Below are positions 54,362-62,371 of a DNA stretch of 64,000 nucleotides, one piece after another. The stretch's first letter is position 1. Every line of letters starts with the position of its first letter. This DNA comes from Streptomyces coeruleorubidus. GTDB taxonomy: Bacteria > Actinomycetota > Actinomycetes > Streptomycetales > Streptomycetaceae. The DNA lies in the NCBI RefSeq assembly GCF_008705135.1, contig NZ_CP023694.1, forward strand, positions 248,001 through 312,000, in the 5' to 3' direction. A program made the position numbers and the translations under genes. The notes below the pieces were generated by a model. The model did no database searches. It was not told where the DNA came from and saw only the letters and a program-made list of their open reading frames with translations.

Positions 54362-55087
54362 CTAGCCCGGCGTCCGGGCGACGACCAGGCGCACCCGGGG
54401 GCTGCCGTCCCGTCGCCGCCCGAACTCCGGCAGCGCGTGGAGTTCCACCCGGAAGCCGGCCCGGGCGAGCTCACGCCGTACGTCCCCGAAGCGGAACGCG
54501 CGGTAATACATGACGAACGGAGGCCGCCACAGCGCGTTGCGCACCCGCATCACCGTGTCGAAGCCGAGCAGCATCCAGTAGCCGAGCGAGCCCGGGCGGG
54601 GCGGGGCCACCAGCGGAAACGCGAAGCAGCCGCCCGGCCGCAGGACGGAGCGGACCTGCGCGAAGAGTCCGGGCAGCTCGCGCGGCAGGAAGTGCCCGAA
54701 GGCCCCGAAGCTCACCACCAGGTCGAAGGCGTCCCCGAAGGGCAGTGCGCGGGCATCCGCACGGACGAAGGACACCGGCGGCCCCGCCGGCCGGCCCCGC
54801 TCCCGGGCCACGTCGAGCATCCCCGCGCTGAAGTCGACACCGACCACCCGCTCCCGGCACACCCCTGCCAGCACACCGACACCCGCGCCGGTGCCGCAGC
54901 ACAGGTCGAGCCCGGCGTCGAAGGGTCCCGTCCGTCGCAGCGCCGACTCGACGGCGTCGAGGACAGCGTCGGGCGTCCGGAACGGGGTGTGGTCGAACTT
55001 CGGCGCGAGGAGGTCGTAGCCGCGCTCGACGGACGACAGCGCCTGGACGGCGAGCTCACGCAGGCTGGGGCCTTCGGGGCTGAACAT
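54362..55087 (-). CDS. SAM-dependent methyltransferase (class I)
   Basis: Methyltransferase of 241 residues. SAM motif LDLCCGTGAGVGVLAG, acidic VVGVDFSAGMLDVARE, and VSFVRADARALPFGDAFDLVVSFGAFGHF with motif II-III. Methyltransf_11/25 type. It lies 4 bases downstream of the PadR gene on the same strand and is cotranscribed with it. Acceptor unknown; it converges with the chloroperoxidase-like gene. Confidence 0.87.
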   Translation of the reverse strand: MFSPEGPSLRELAVQALSSVERGYDLLAPKFDHTPFRTPDAVLDAVESALRRTGPFDAGLDLCCGTGAGVGVLAGVCRERVVGVDFSAGMLDVARERGRPAGPPVSFVRADARALPFGDAFDLVVSFGAFGHFLPRELPGLFAQVRSVLRPGGCFAFPLVAPPRPGSLGYWMLLGFDTVMRVRNALWRPPFVMYYRAFRFGDVRRELARAGFRVELHALPEFGRRRDGSPRVRLVVARTPG

Positions 55088-55091
55088 CGGC

Positions 55092-55655
55092 TCAGCCTAG
55101 GGGAGCTCGCTGTTTGAGGATCGTCAGTACGCGCGCGCACCAGCGGAGGTTCTCCTCCTCGAAGGCGATGCCTCCCATGAGCGTGAGGTACGGGCCGATG
55201 CGGTCGGCCTCCCGCAGGTACTCCTCCTCGCTGCGGCCCGCCAGGAGGCGTGCGCGGACACGCTCGTAGCGTGCGAGCTTGCCGCGCGACCACGCCTCCC
55301 GCTCCTCGACCAGCGCACGGGTGGCCTCGGGGTCCGCACCGTCCATGGCCTGGATCTTGATGAGGAGTTCGTCGCGGATGGTGGTGGGCCGGCGGGGCGG
55401 TGTGACGGCGAAGGCGCGCAGGTCCCGGCGACCCGCCTCGGTGAGCGTGAACATCCGCTTGTCGGGCCGCCGTTCCTGGCGAACCACCCTGGCCTCGATC
55501 AGCCCGTCCTGCGCGAGGCGCTCCAGCTCCCGGTAGAGCTGCTGCGGGGTCGCGGCCCAGAAGTTCGCGAGCGACACGTCGAACACCTTGGACAGCTCGT
55601 AGCCCGAGGCCTCGCCCTCCAGGAGAGCGGCCAGCACGGCGTACTTGAGAGACAT
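55092..55655 (-). CDS. PadR-family regulator
   Basis: Repressor of 187 residues. Winged helix at about 1-80 (AVLAALLEGEASGYELSKVF, QQLYRELERLAQDGLIEARVV) and a C-terminal helical dimer region (REAWSRGKLARYERVRARLL). Upstream lie two TCAA/TTGA palindromes at 55667 and 55699 in an AT-rich patch, which look like its own operators and could also control the divergent NTF2-like gene. First gene of a pair with the methyltransferase. Confidence 0.88.
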   Translation of the reverse strand: MSLKYAVLAALLEGEASGYELSKVFDVSLANFWAATPQQLYRELERLAQDGLIEARVVRQERRPDKRMFTLTEAGRRDLRAFAVTPPRRPTTIRDELLIKIQAMDGADPEATRALVEEREAWSRGKLARYERVRARLLAGRSEEEYLREADRIGPYLTLMGGIAFEEENLRWCARVLTILKQRAPLG

Positions 55656-55666
55656 ATGGACACGAT

Positions 55667-55679
55667 ATCAACGGTTGAT
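55667..55679. promoter_or_regulatory. PadR-type operator, copy 1
   Basis: ATCAAC-G-GTTGAT, a perfect inverted repeat 12 bases before the padR start (minus strand). Confidence 0.7.
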
Positions 55680-55698
55680 TAATCTACTCCGCACCTAC

Positions 55699-55710
55699 TC
55701 AATTAATTGA
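55699..55710. promoter_or_regulatory. PadR-type operator, copy 2
   Basis: TCAATTAATTGA, a perfect 12-base palindrome 32 bases from copy 1 and just before the start of the divergent NTF2-like gene. Outer TCAA/TTGA arms match copy 1. Confidence 0.7.
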
Positions 55711-55724
55711 CGAAGGCGGGTTCG

Positions 55725-56123
55725 ATGCGTGCATTCCGTGAGGCGGTCGAGGCACTCGACCTCGACGCCGCCGAGGCGCTGCTGGCGCAGGACGTCGTTT
55801 TCACCAGCCCGGTCGTGTTCAAGCCGTACACCGGAAAGCCGATCACGGCGGCGATCCTGCGCGCCGTCTCTGGTGTCTTCGAGGACTTCCGCTACGTGCG
55901 GGAGATCAACGACGCGAGCGGCCGCGACCACGCCCTGGTCTTCACCGCGCGGGTGGGTGACCGGGAGATCAACGGCTGCGACTTCATCCACGTCGACGAG
56001 GACGGGCTCATCGACGAACTGACCGTGATGGTACGCCCGTTGTCGGCGGCGCAGGCGCTGGCGGCGGCCATGGGCGCGCAGTTCGAGCGGATCGCCGAGG
56101 AGGCGCGGGCGCGCTCGGTGTGA
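55725..56123 (+). CDS. NTF2/SnoaL-like small protein
   Basis: Cone-fold protein of 132 residues: MRAFREAVEALDLDAAEALL at the N-terminal helix, FTSPVVFKPYTGKPITAAIL, and VGDREINGCDFIHVDEDGLIDELTVMVRPLSA. Members bind or isomerise hydrophobic molecules. The ATG at 55725 is preferred over a TTG at 55707, which would lie inside the palindrome. Divergent from the PadR-methyltransferase pair and under the same operators, so the three genes may form one response unit. Confidence 0.82.
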   Translation: MRAFREAVEALDLDAAEALLAQDVVFTSPVVFKPYTGKPITAAILRAVSGVFEDFRYVREINDASGRDHALVFTARVGDREINGCDFIHVDEDGLIDELTVMVRPLSAAQALAAAMGAQFERIAEEARARSV

Positions 56124-56193
56124 GCGACACGTCCGGCGGTCCGTTCCCCCCGATGTGCAGCATCCCGCGGGCCGTTGCGGTTGGATGTCCCCC

Positions 56194-57021
56194 ATGACGT
56201 CCGCCGAGCACGACCGGCTGATGCGGGCCAACCAGGCGAACTGGGACGCCCGCACGCCCGTCCATCTCGCCAGCCGGTTCTACGGTCTCGACCAGGACCC
56301 CGATCCCGAGCGCTGGTTCGCTCCCTGGGAGTGGGACGACCTCGGCACGCTGACCGGCCGTGACGTGGTGCACCTCCAGTGTCACCTCGGCACGGAGACG
56401 ATCGCCTTCGCGCGGCGCGGCGCCCGGGCCGTCGGCCTCGACTTCTCCGAAGCGTCCGTGGCTGCCGCTACCGGCATCGCCGCGAAGGCCGGCGCGGACG
56501 TGACCTACGTGCGGGCGAACGTGTACGACGCCGAAGCGGCACTGGACGGACGGCAGTTCGACATCGTCTACACCGGCAAGGGTGCCCTGTGCTATCTGCC
56601 GGACCTCGACCGGTGGGCGGAGGTCGTCGGCCGGCTCCTGCGTCCCGGCGGGCGGCTGTACGTCGTCGAGTTCCATCCGCTGCTCAACTCGCTCGGCCCG
56701 AAACCCGCTCCGGGCGAGGGCCCCGAGCTGCTCCTGCGCCACGACTACCTGGGCGCCGACGGTCCCGTGCACCGGGACGCGACCCACACCTACACGGACG
56801 GCCCGGCCGTCGAGGGCGCCACGGACAGTTACGAGTGGATGCACGGAATAGGCGAGGTCGTCAACGCGTTGTCGGGAGCGGGACTGACCGTCCGGCGGCT
56901 GCGGGAAAGTGACGAACTTCCCTGGCCGCGCTGGCCGCAGATGGTCCGCACGGAGTCCGGCTGGTGGCGGCTGACCGCGCCGCGGATCCCACTGCTGTAC
57001 GGCCTGCTGGCCACACGCTGA
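56194..57021 (+). CDS. SAM-dependent methyltransferase (class I)
   Basis: Methyltransferase of 275 residues. RANQANWDARTPVHLASRFYGL, then GRDVVHLQCHLGTETIAFARRGA with the SAM motif VHLQCHLGTE, acidic VGLDFSEASV, and LRPGGRLYVVEFHP. This is a common actinobacterial family of unknown acceptor. The start is between ATGs at 56185 and 56194; I used the latter because the family normally begins close to the RANQ helix. Confidence 0.83.
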   Translation: MTSAEHDRLMRANQANWDARTPVHLASRFYGLDQDPDPERWFAPWEWDDLGTLTGRDVVHLQCHLGTETIAFARRGARAVGLDFSEASVAAATGIAAKAGADVTYVRANVYDAEAALDGRQFDIVYTGKGALCYLPDLDRWAEVVGRLLRPGGRLYVVEFHPLLNSLGPKPAPGEGPELLLRHDYLGADGPVHRDATHTYTDGPAVEGATDSYEWMHGIGEVVNALSGAGLTVRRLRESDELPWPRWPQMVRTESGWWRLTAPRIPLLYGLLATR

Positions 57022-57269
57022 CGCGCATCTCCCTCCCCCGGCGCCCCGTCGGGTGGTAGCCTGCAAACAGCACTCGTGCACGCCCCCTTCTGTGGGCGCC
57101 GGTGCGGTTCTCCCTTTCTCTCCATCATTTCCAGCACCTGACGTGCTCTGTCGTATCCCAGGCGCTGTTCCCCGCCGCCGGAGGCGTGCCCCAGGCCCTC
57201 CCCTCGCGGCCCTCTCCCCCCTTCCCTTCGCATGTCCCATGCCTGCCGTCCGTGAAAGGACACATCACC
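57022..57269 (+). promoter_or_regulatory. Pyrimidine-rich leader of the rho-like gene
   Basis: About 250 bases without a gene. On the sense strand it is rich in C and T with few G in long stretches, for example CTCCCTTTCTCTCC around 57110-57124 and CTCTCCCCCCTTCCCTTCGC around 57213-57232. Such unstructured C-rich RNA is what Rho binds (rut sites). The known autoregulation of rho genes by leader termination makes this a candidate self-attenuator. Confidence 0.5.
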
Positions 57270-58412
57270 ATGACCACCACACTCGACACCCCTCCCGCCC
57301 AGCAGCAGACCGAGCCCCGGACCGCCCTCGGCGTCCTCGACATCGACGCGAGCGGGAAGGGTCACCTGCGCGGCGAGAACTGCCTGCCCGCGCCCACCGA
57401 CCCCGCGGTCTCCCCCGCCCTGATCCGCCGCCACGGCCTGCGCAAGGGCGACCTCGTCGAAGGCACCCTGGGCGACCGGCGCGGCCTCACCGACGTCGCA
57501 CGGGTCGACGGCCGTACACCAGCGGACCTGCGCGGCCGCCGGCACTTCCGGGACCTGACGCCCCTGCATCCGCACGAGCGCCTCCGCCTCGAAAACCCGG
57601 CCGCCGGCCTGGCCGGTCGGGTCGTCGACCTGATCACGCCGGTCGGCAAGGGCCAGCGCGGGCTTCTCGTGGCCCCGCCCAAGACCGGCAAGACCGTCAT
57701 CCTCCAGCAGCTCGCGGCCGCCGTCACCGGCAACCATCCCGAGTGCCGGCTGATGGTGCTGCTGCTCGACGAGCGGCCCGAGGAGGTCACCGACATGCGG
57801 CGCAGCGTGCGGGGCGAGGTGTACGCCTCGACCTTCGACCGGAGCGCCAAACAGCACATCGCGCTCGCCGAGCTCGTGATCGAGAGGGCCAAGCGGCTCG
57901 TCGAGGCCGGCGAGGACGTCGTGATCCTCCTTGATTCCCTCACCCGGCTGTGCCGGGCGCACAACAACGCGGCCGCCTCCGGAGGCCGCATCCTCACCGG
58001 CGGAGTCGACGCGTCCGCGCTGACCGGCCCCAAGCGCTTCTTCGGAGCCGCCCGGTCGGCCGAGGAGGGCGGTTCGCTCACGATCCTCGCGACGGCACTG
58101 GTGGAGACCGGTTCCCGGGCGGACGACTTCTACTTCGAGGAGCTGAAGAGCACGGGCAACATGGAGCTCCGCCTGAGCCGCGAGCCGGCGTCCCGCCGTG
58201 TGTTCCCGGCCGTCGACATCATCCCCTCCGGCACCCGTCGCGAGGAACTCCTGCTGCCCCCGGCCGAGTTGGCGGCCGTACACGGGCTGCGGCGCGTGCT
58301 CCAGAACCGGGACGGGCAGGGCGCCCTGGAGACCCTCCTGGAACGCATGCGCGACACCCCGGACAACGCGACGTTCCTGCGGCGCATCCAGCCGACGCTG
58401 CCCTCGGACTGA
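57270..58412 (+). CDS. Short Rho transcription termination factor paralogue
   Basis: RNA-dependent ATPase of 380 residues, shorter than the large N-terminally extended Rho typical of Streptomyces. The N-terminal OB-fold segment GVLDIDASGKGHLRGENCLP and LRKGDLVEG remain, but the preceding helical bundle is missing. ATPase motifs: Walker A PPKTGKT (136-142), Walker B VVILLDSLTRL, Q-loop TGGVDASAL, R-loop RSAEEGGSLTILATALVETG, and FEELKSTGNMEL. It probably forms a hexamer and may terminate a subset of RNAs. Stands alone behind a pyrimidine-rich leader. Confidence 0.9.
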   Translation: MTTTLDTPPAQQQTEPRTALGVLDIDASGKGHLRGENCLPAPTDPAVSPALIRRHGLRKGDLVEGTLGDRRGLTDVARVDGRTPADLRGRRHFRDLTPLHPHERLRLENPAAGLAGRVVDLITPVGKGQRGLLVAPPKTGKTVILQQLAAAVTGNHPECRLMVLLLDERPEEVTDMRRSVRGEVYASTFDRSAKQHIALAELVIERAKRLVEAGEDVVILLDSLTRLCRAHNNAAASGGRILTGGVDASALTGPKRFFGAARSAEEGGSLTILATALVETGSRADDFYFEELKSTGNMELRLSREPASRRVFPAVDIIPSGTRREELLLPPAELAAVHGLRRVLQNRDGQGALETLLERMRDTPDNATFLRRIQPTLPSD

Positions 58413-58581
58413 GGCGCGGCCGTCGCCGGCCGGCTCGGCCTGCGCCCGTCCGGACGTTCTTCTCCGCCTGCGCCGGCATCGCGCTCATCACCGCCACCGC
58501 CGGCCCCACGTGCGGCATACGGGTGCTCGCGCGTGGTGTCCGGCCCGGTCGTCACGGCGCGGAGCACATCCGTTTCTACGT

Positions 58582-58595
58582 TGATCATATGATCA
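58582..58595. promoter_or_regulatory. Perfect palindrome over the carboxypeptidase start codon
   Basis: TGATCATATGATCA contains the ATG at 58589. AT-rich and fully symmetric. No Shine-Dalgarno sequence is seen, so it may be an operator for a leaderless transcript or chance. Confidence 0.45.
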
Positions 58596-59764
58596 TCGGA
58601 TTCTCTTCCCGGGTGGCCGTGTCCGCCTGCGCGCTCTGTGCGGCGGGGCTTCTGGCCCTGATGCCCGCCGCGGCGGCCAGTTCCGGCCGGGCGGAACCCA
58701 GTCCGCCGGCCGGACCGAGGGCGGCGGCCCCGCACCCCTCGCTGCTGTACCGCCCCGGCACGCACGTCCGCCCTCGCGCCGGGGCGCCCCGTCTCCCAGA
58801 GACATCGGCGCTGTCCTGGCTGGTGGCCGACGCCCGCACCGGCGAGGTGCTCGCCGCCCACAACGCGCACCGCAGGCTGCCCCCGGCCAGCACCCTGAAG
58901 ACCCTTTTCGCCCTCACGGTGCTGCCCTCGTTGCCGGCAGGCATCCGGCACACGGTCCGCGAGGAGGAACTCCGGGGCGTCGGAGCCGGCAGCAGCCTGG
59001 TCGGGATCACCGAGGGCCGTACCTACCGGGTCGCCGACCTGTGGCGGGGTGTCTTCCTCAACTCCGGCAACGACGCCGTGCGCGTCCTGGCCGAACTCAA
59101 CGGCGGCTGGCGGGCCACGGCCGATCGCATGCAGGCCGAGGCCCGGTCCCTCGGCGCCCGCGACACGCGCGTGGTCTCCCCGGACGGCTACGACGCGCCG
59201 GGCCAGGTGTCGTCGGCGTTCGATCTGGCGGTCTTCGGCCGGGTCGGGCTGCGCAACCCCGACTTCGCGCGGTACTGCGCCACCGTCGAGGCCCGGTTCC
59301 CGGGCGGCGGAGGCTGGTCGTACCCGATCCGCAACACCAACCGACTGCTGAGCGGCGCCCGTGGTGTGAGGCCGTACCGGGGGCTGATCGGTATCAAGAA
59401 CGGCTACACCAGCAAGGCGGGCAGCACGCTCGTCGCGGCGGCGCGGCGCGACGGGCGCACCCTAGTCGTGACGGTGATGAACCCTCAGGAGGGCGGGGGG
59501 TCCGCGGTGTACGAGGAGGCCCGCTCACTGCTCGACTGGGGGTTCAAGGCGGGCAGACGGGTCGATCCGGTGGGTTCGCTCGACGCGTCGAGGGCTGCCG
59601 CGCCACCGGCGGCGAAGACTCCGCCGGCCGTCGCCGCCGCCGTGCCGGAAGAGGCCGACTCCGGCTGGACGGAAGCGGGGCTGATCGTGGGAGCCACCGG
59701 GCTGGGCGCGGCGGTCGTGGTACTCGTGCTGCGGCTGCCGGTCCGCCGGTCCGGAGGCTGCTGA
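58589..59764 (+). CDS. D-alanyl-D-alanine carboxypeptidase (DD-peptidase, S11)
   Basis: Exported penicillin-binding peptidase of 391 residues that trims the terminal D-Ala of peptidoglycan. Signal peptide about 1-32, SxxK in ASTLK (Ser101, Lys104), SGN at 159-161, and a KTG-equivalent KNG in GIKNGYTSKAG. A C-terminal membrane helix (LIVGATGLGAAVVVLVLRL) anchors it. The start codon sits in a perfect palindrome. Its last 280 bases overlap, on the other strand, the extended 3' end of the mannosyltransferase gene. Confidence 0.9.
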   Translation: MIIGFSSRVAVSACALCAAGLLALMPAAAASSGRAEPSPPAGPRAAAPHPSLLYRPGTHVRPRAGAPRLPETSALSWLVADARTGEVLAAHNAHRRLPPASTLKTLFALTVLPSLPAGIRHTVREEELRGVGAGSSLVGITEGRTYRVADLWRGVFLNSGNDAVRVLAELNGGWRATADRMQAEARSLGARDTRVVSPDGYDAPGQVSSAFDLAVFGRVGLRNPDFARYCATVEARFPGGGGWSYPIRNTNRLLSGARGVRPYRGLIGIKNGYTSKAGSTLVAAARRDGRTLVVTVMNPQEGGGSAVYEEARSLLDWGFKAGRRVDPVGSLDASRAAAPPAAKTPPAVAAAVPEEADSGWTEAGLIVGATGLGAAVVVLVLRLPVRRSGGC

Positions 59765-60870
59765 CCGGCCGGCAGCCACAGCAGCAGGCCCAGGGTGATC
59801 CAGGCGTAGGTGTTGCTGCCCAGGAACCCGTCGACGCCGGACGCGTCGTCGAACCACAGCCACACCACGCTGGTGCACAGCACCACGTACAGGGCACCCG
59901 CGATCCGGGCGTGCCCGGTGCGGATCAGCACGGCGAAGGACGGCAGCAGCCACACCAGATGGTGCACCCAGGTGATCGGGCTGACGAGACAGGCGGCGAG
60001 GCCGGTCAGGGCGAACGCCGCCGTCCAGTCCCCCGCGGCGACGGCCCGGCGGGCCCGCAGCGCCCACACGCCGAGGACCAGCAGGACCGCCGCCGCCCAC
60101 ACCGCCCGGTCCGGTTCGCCCAAGCGGGCCAGGATGCCCTGCAGCGACTGGTTCGAGACGTAGCCGAGGCGGCCCACCCGGCTGGTGTCCCACAGCGCCT
60201 CGGTCCAGTAGAAGCGTGAGGCCTCGGGGTCCGCCGATGCCGCGAGGGCCGTGGCACCGAGCGCGACGACCGTGGCGACCGCCGCAGCGCGCCACCTCCT
60301 GGCCACCAGCAGCAGACCGATGAACAACGCCGGCGTCAGCTTGATCGCGGCCGCCAGCCCGATGCCGACACCCGCCCAGCGTGTGCGTCCGGTGGCGAGC
60401 AGCGCCGCGTCGGTGAGCACGAGAGCCAGCAGCAGCAGGTTCACCTGCCCGAAGCTGAGGGTGTCGCGGAGCGGTTCGAACAGTGCGAGCGCGCAGGCGG
60501 TCAGTGCCCAGCCGTACCAGCCGTGGCGCCGCCAGGCGGGCCCTGCGAGCAGCCGCAGGACCAGCACCAGGGCCGCCAGGTTGAGCAACAGGGCGGCGGC
60601 GATCGCGGTGTGGAGGTCCAGCAGGGCCATCGGCAGCATGACGACGGCGGCGAACGGCGGGTAGGTGAAGCCGTACGTCGTGCCGGGGACCCGGTAGTCG
60701 TAGATCCGGCCGCCGTGGTGGACCCAGTTGTCGATGCTTCCGTAGTAGACGCGCAGGTCGAACCAGTCGCGCAGGAGGGGCACGGTCGCCGTGAAGACCG
60801 TCACCAGCGTGGCGAGGGCGAGCACGAGCAGCAGTCGTCCGCGGTCGGTGCGCGGCGGGGCCGGGGTCAT
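59485..60870 (-). CDS. GT87/DUF2029-type mannosyltransferase, membrane protein
   Basis: Polyprenyl-phosphate-sugar-dependent transferase with about 10-12 helices. First external loop has WFDLRVYYGSIDNWVHHGGRIYDYR with the acidic catalytic region, then FTYPPFAAVVMLPMA. The domain ends near residue 372 (LLLWLPAGQQPP); the last 90 residues are Ser/Ala/Pro-rich and read antisense through the DD-peptidase gene, so the native stop may be lost or the tail is disordered. ATGA overlap (60867-60870) with the MptB-like gene upstream shows one operon for alpha-mannan or lipoglycan synthesis. Confidence 0.83.
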   Translation of the reverse strand: MTPAPPRTDRGRLLLVLALATLVTVFTATVPLLRDWFDLRVYYGSIDNWVHHGGRIYDYRVPGTTYGFTYPPFAAVVMLPMALLDLHTAIAAALLLNLAALVLVLRLLAGPAWRRHGWYGWALTACALALFEPLRDTLSFGQVNLLLLALVLTDAALLATGRTRWAGVGIGLAAAIKLTPALFIGLLLVARRWRAAAVATVVALGATALAASADPEASRFYWTEALWDTSRVGRLGYVSNQSLQGILARLGEPDRAVWAAAVLLVLGVWALRARRAVAAGDWTAAFALTGLAACLVSPITWVHHLVWLLPSFAVLIRTGHARIAGALYVVLCTSVVWLWFDDASGVDGFLGSNTYAWITLGLLLWLPAGQQPPDRRTGSRSTSTTTAAPSPVAPTISPASVQPESASSGTAAATAGGVFAAGGAAALDASSEPTGSTRLPALNPQSSSERASSYTADPPPS

Positions 60871-62261
60871 GCCGCACGTCCCAGTGCCGGGGCCAGCTCG
60901 GCCTGGTGGGCCTGCCACAGCACGACGACCGCGAGTGCGCCGCCGGAGACGGCCAGCACGAGTTGCCCGGTGTCGGCCGGGCCGCCGCTGGGCAGCACGC
61001 AGAGCGCGAGCACGCATGTCACGGCCGCCATGCGGTGGCGTACGGAGGTGCTGGGCGCGGCGGCGGCGATGAGGAACAGGCCCCACAGGGCGTACCAGGG
61101 GCGGATCGCCGGGCCGAGCGCGGCCACCGCCGCCAGGCTCAGGCCCAGCGCGTACACCGGTCGCGGGCGCAGCCGAAGCCAGATCAGGACGATCGCGGCC
61201 CCGGCCGCCACGACGCCCAGCGCGTGCCAGGCGGGGATGGCCAGGGGCGCGAGATCGCTGCCGAGATGTTCCAGCAGGGCCCGGGTGGCGCGGCCGAGCA
61301 GGGTGGTCAGGGCCCAGTTCTGGGGCGAGACGGGGGTGTTCAGGGCGCCGATCCAGCCGTATCCGGTGCCCGCCGCGGCCGTGGCCGCGGCGGTCGTCCC
61401 CGCGGCCGCGGCGGCGGTCGTCACGAGAGCCTTCGCCGTACCGCGGCCCGCGCGGACCTGGAGGACGACGACCGCGGCGAGACCGAGCACGGCGGGCGCC
61501 TTGACCAGCGCGGCGAGCGTGACGAGGACGGCGCCGAGGTACGGCCACCGGCCGAGCGCCGCCACCAGGCCGATGCCGAGCAGGCCCAGCATGACGGCGT
61601 CGTTGTGCGCGCCCGCGACCAGGTGCAGCAGGACGAGCGGGTTGAGGGCGCCCAGCCACAGCGCGGCGGCCGGGTCGGCGCCGCTGTGGCGGGCGAGGCG
61701 GGGCAGCGCGGCCGCCATCAGGGCCACGCCGGCGAGCGCGACGAGGCGCATCCCGAACAGTCCGGCCGGCACCTCATCTCGCGTCAGCGCCGACAGGGCC
61801 GCCGCGACGGCGAGGAACACCGGGCCGTACGGGGCGCCGGTGTGCCGCCAGAGCGGGGCGACCTCGTCGGCGAGCGGGCCGCCGAGGCGGGACGGTCCGT
61901 GCGCGTACACGTCCATGTGCGCGTCGACCATCGCCCCCTGGGCGAGGTAGCTGTACACGTCCCGGCTGAACAGCGGCGGGGCGAGCAACAGCGGGGCGGC
62001 CCAGACGGCGAGGACGGTCAGCAGGGCGCGGGGAGCGGGGGGTCTCGGCCCTCGGACCAGCCGGCCCAGCAGCGCCCAGGCCGCGATCAGCAGGACGAGT
62101 CCGAAGTACACCCCCACCAGGCCGAGGGCGGCGCGCGCGGAGGCCGGGTGGAGGAGGTCCCGTACGGGCAGGGCTCCGGCCGTCTCACCGCCTGCCGCGA
62201 GGAAGGCGGTACCGGCCAGACCGAGTATCTGGCAGCGGCGGAGATCGACGGGGAAAGCCAT
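60867..62261 (-). CDS. mptB: Alpha-1,6-mannosyltransferase MptB-like
   Basis: Integral membrane GT-C enzyme of 464 residues with about 12 helices. The loop FSRDVYSYLAQGAMVDAHMDVYAHGPSRLGG, visible as FSRDVYSYLAQG and DVYAHGP, carries the conserved Asp of polyprenol-phosphomannose alpha-1,6-mannosyltransferases; GAPYGPVFLAVAAAL is also typical. It begins the chain of an alpha-1,6 mannan core. I use the ATG at 62261; a GTG at 62270 is possible. First of two coupled mannosyltransferase genes. Confidence 0.85.
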   Translation of the reverse strand: MAFPVDLRRCQILGLAGTAFLAAGGETAGALPVRDLLHPASARAALGLVGVYFGLVLLIAAWALLGRLVRGPRPPAPRALLTVLAVWAAPLLLAPPLFSRDVYSYLAQGAMVDAHMDVYAHGPSRLGGPLADEVAPLWRHTGAPYGPVFLAVAAALSALTRDEVPAGLFGMRLVALAGVALMAAALPRLARHSGADPAAALWLGALNPLVLLHLVAGAHNDAVMLGLLGIGLVAALGRWPYLGAVLVTLAALVKAPAVLGLAAVVVLQVRAGRGTAKALVTTAAAAAGTTAAATAAAGTGYGWIGALNTPVSPQNWALTTLLGRATRALLEHLGSDLAPLAIPAWHALGVVAAGAAIVLIWLRLRPRPVYALGLSLAAVAALGPAIRPWYALWGLFLIAAAAPSTSVRHRMAAVTCVLALCVLPSGGPADTGQLVLAVSGGALAVVVLWQAHQAELAPALGRAA

Positions 62262-62371
62262 GGCCAACACTCGGGCAGCGTGTCAACGCGGGGTGGCTTC
62301 GCGGCGACGTGGAGCCCTCCGGAGGGGAGCGGGAGTGTGACCGGCCGGTGATCAGGTGCGGGCCAAGAGGT

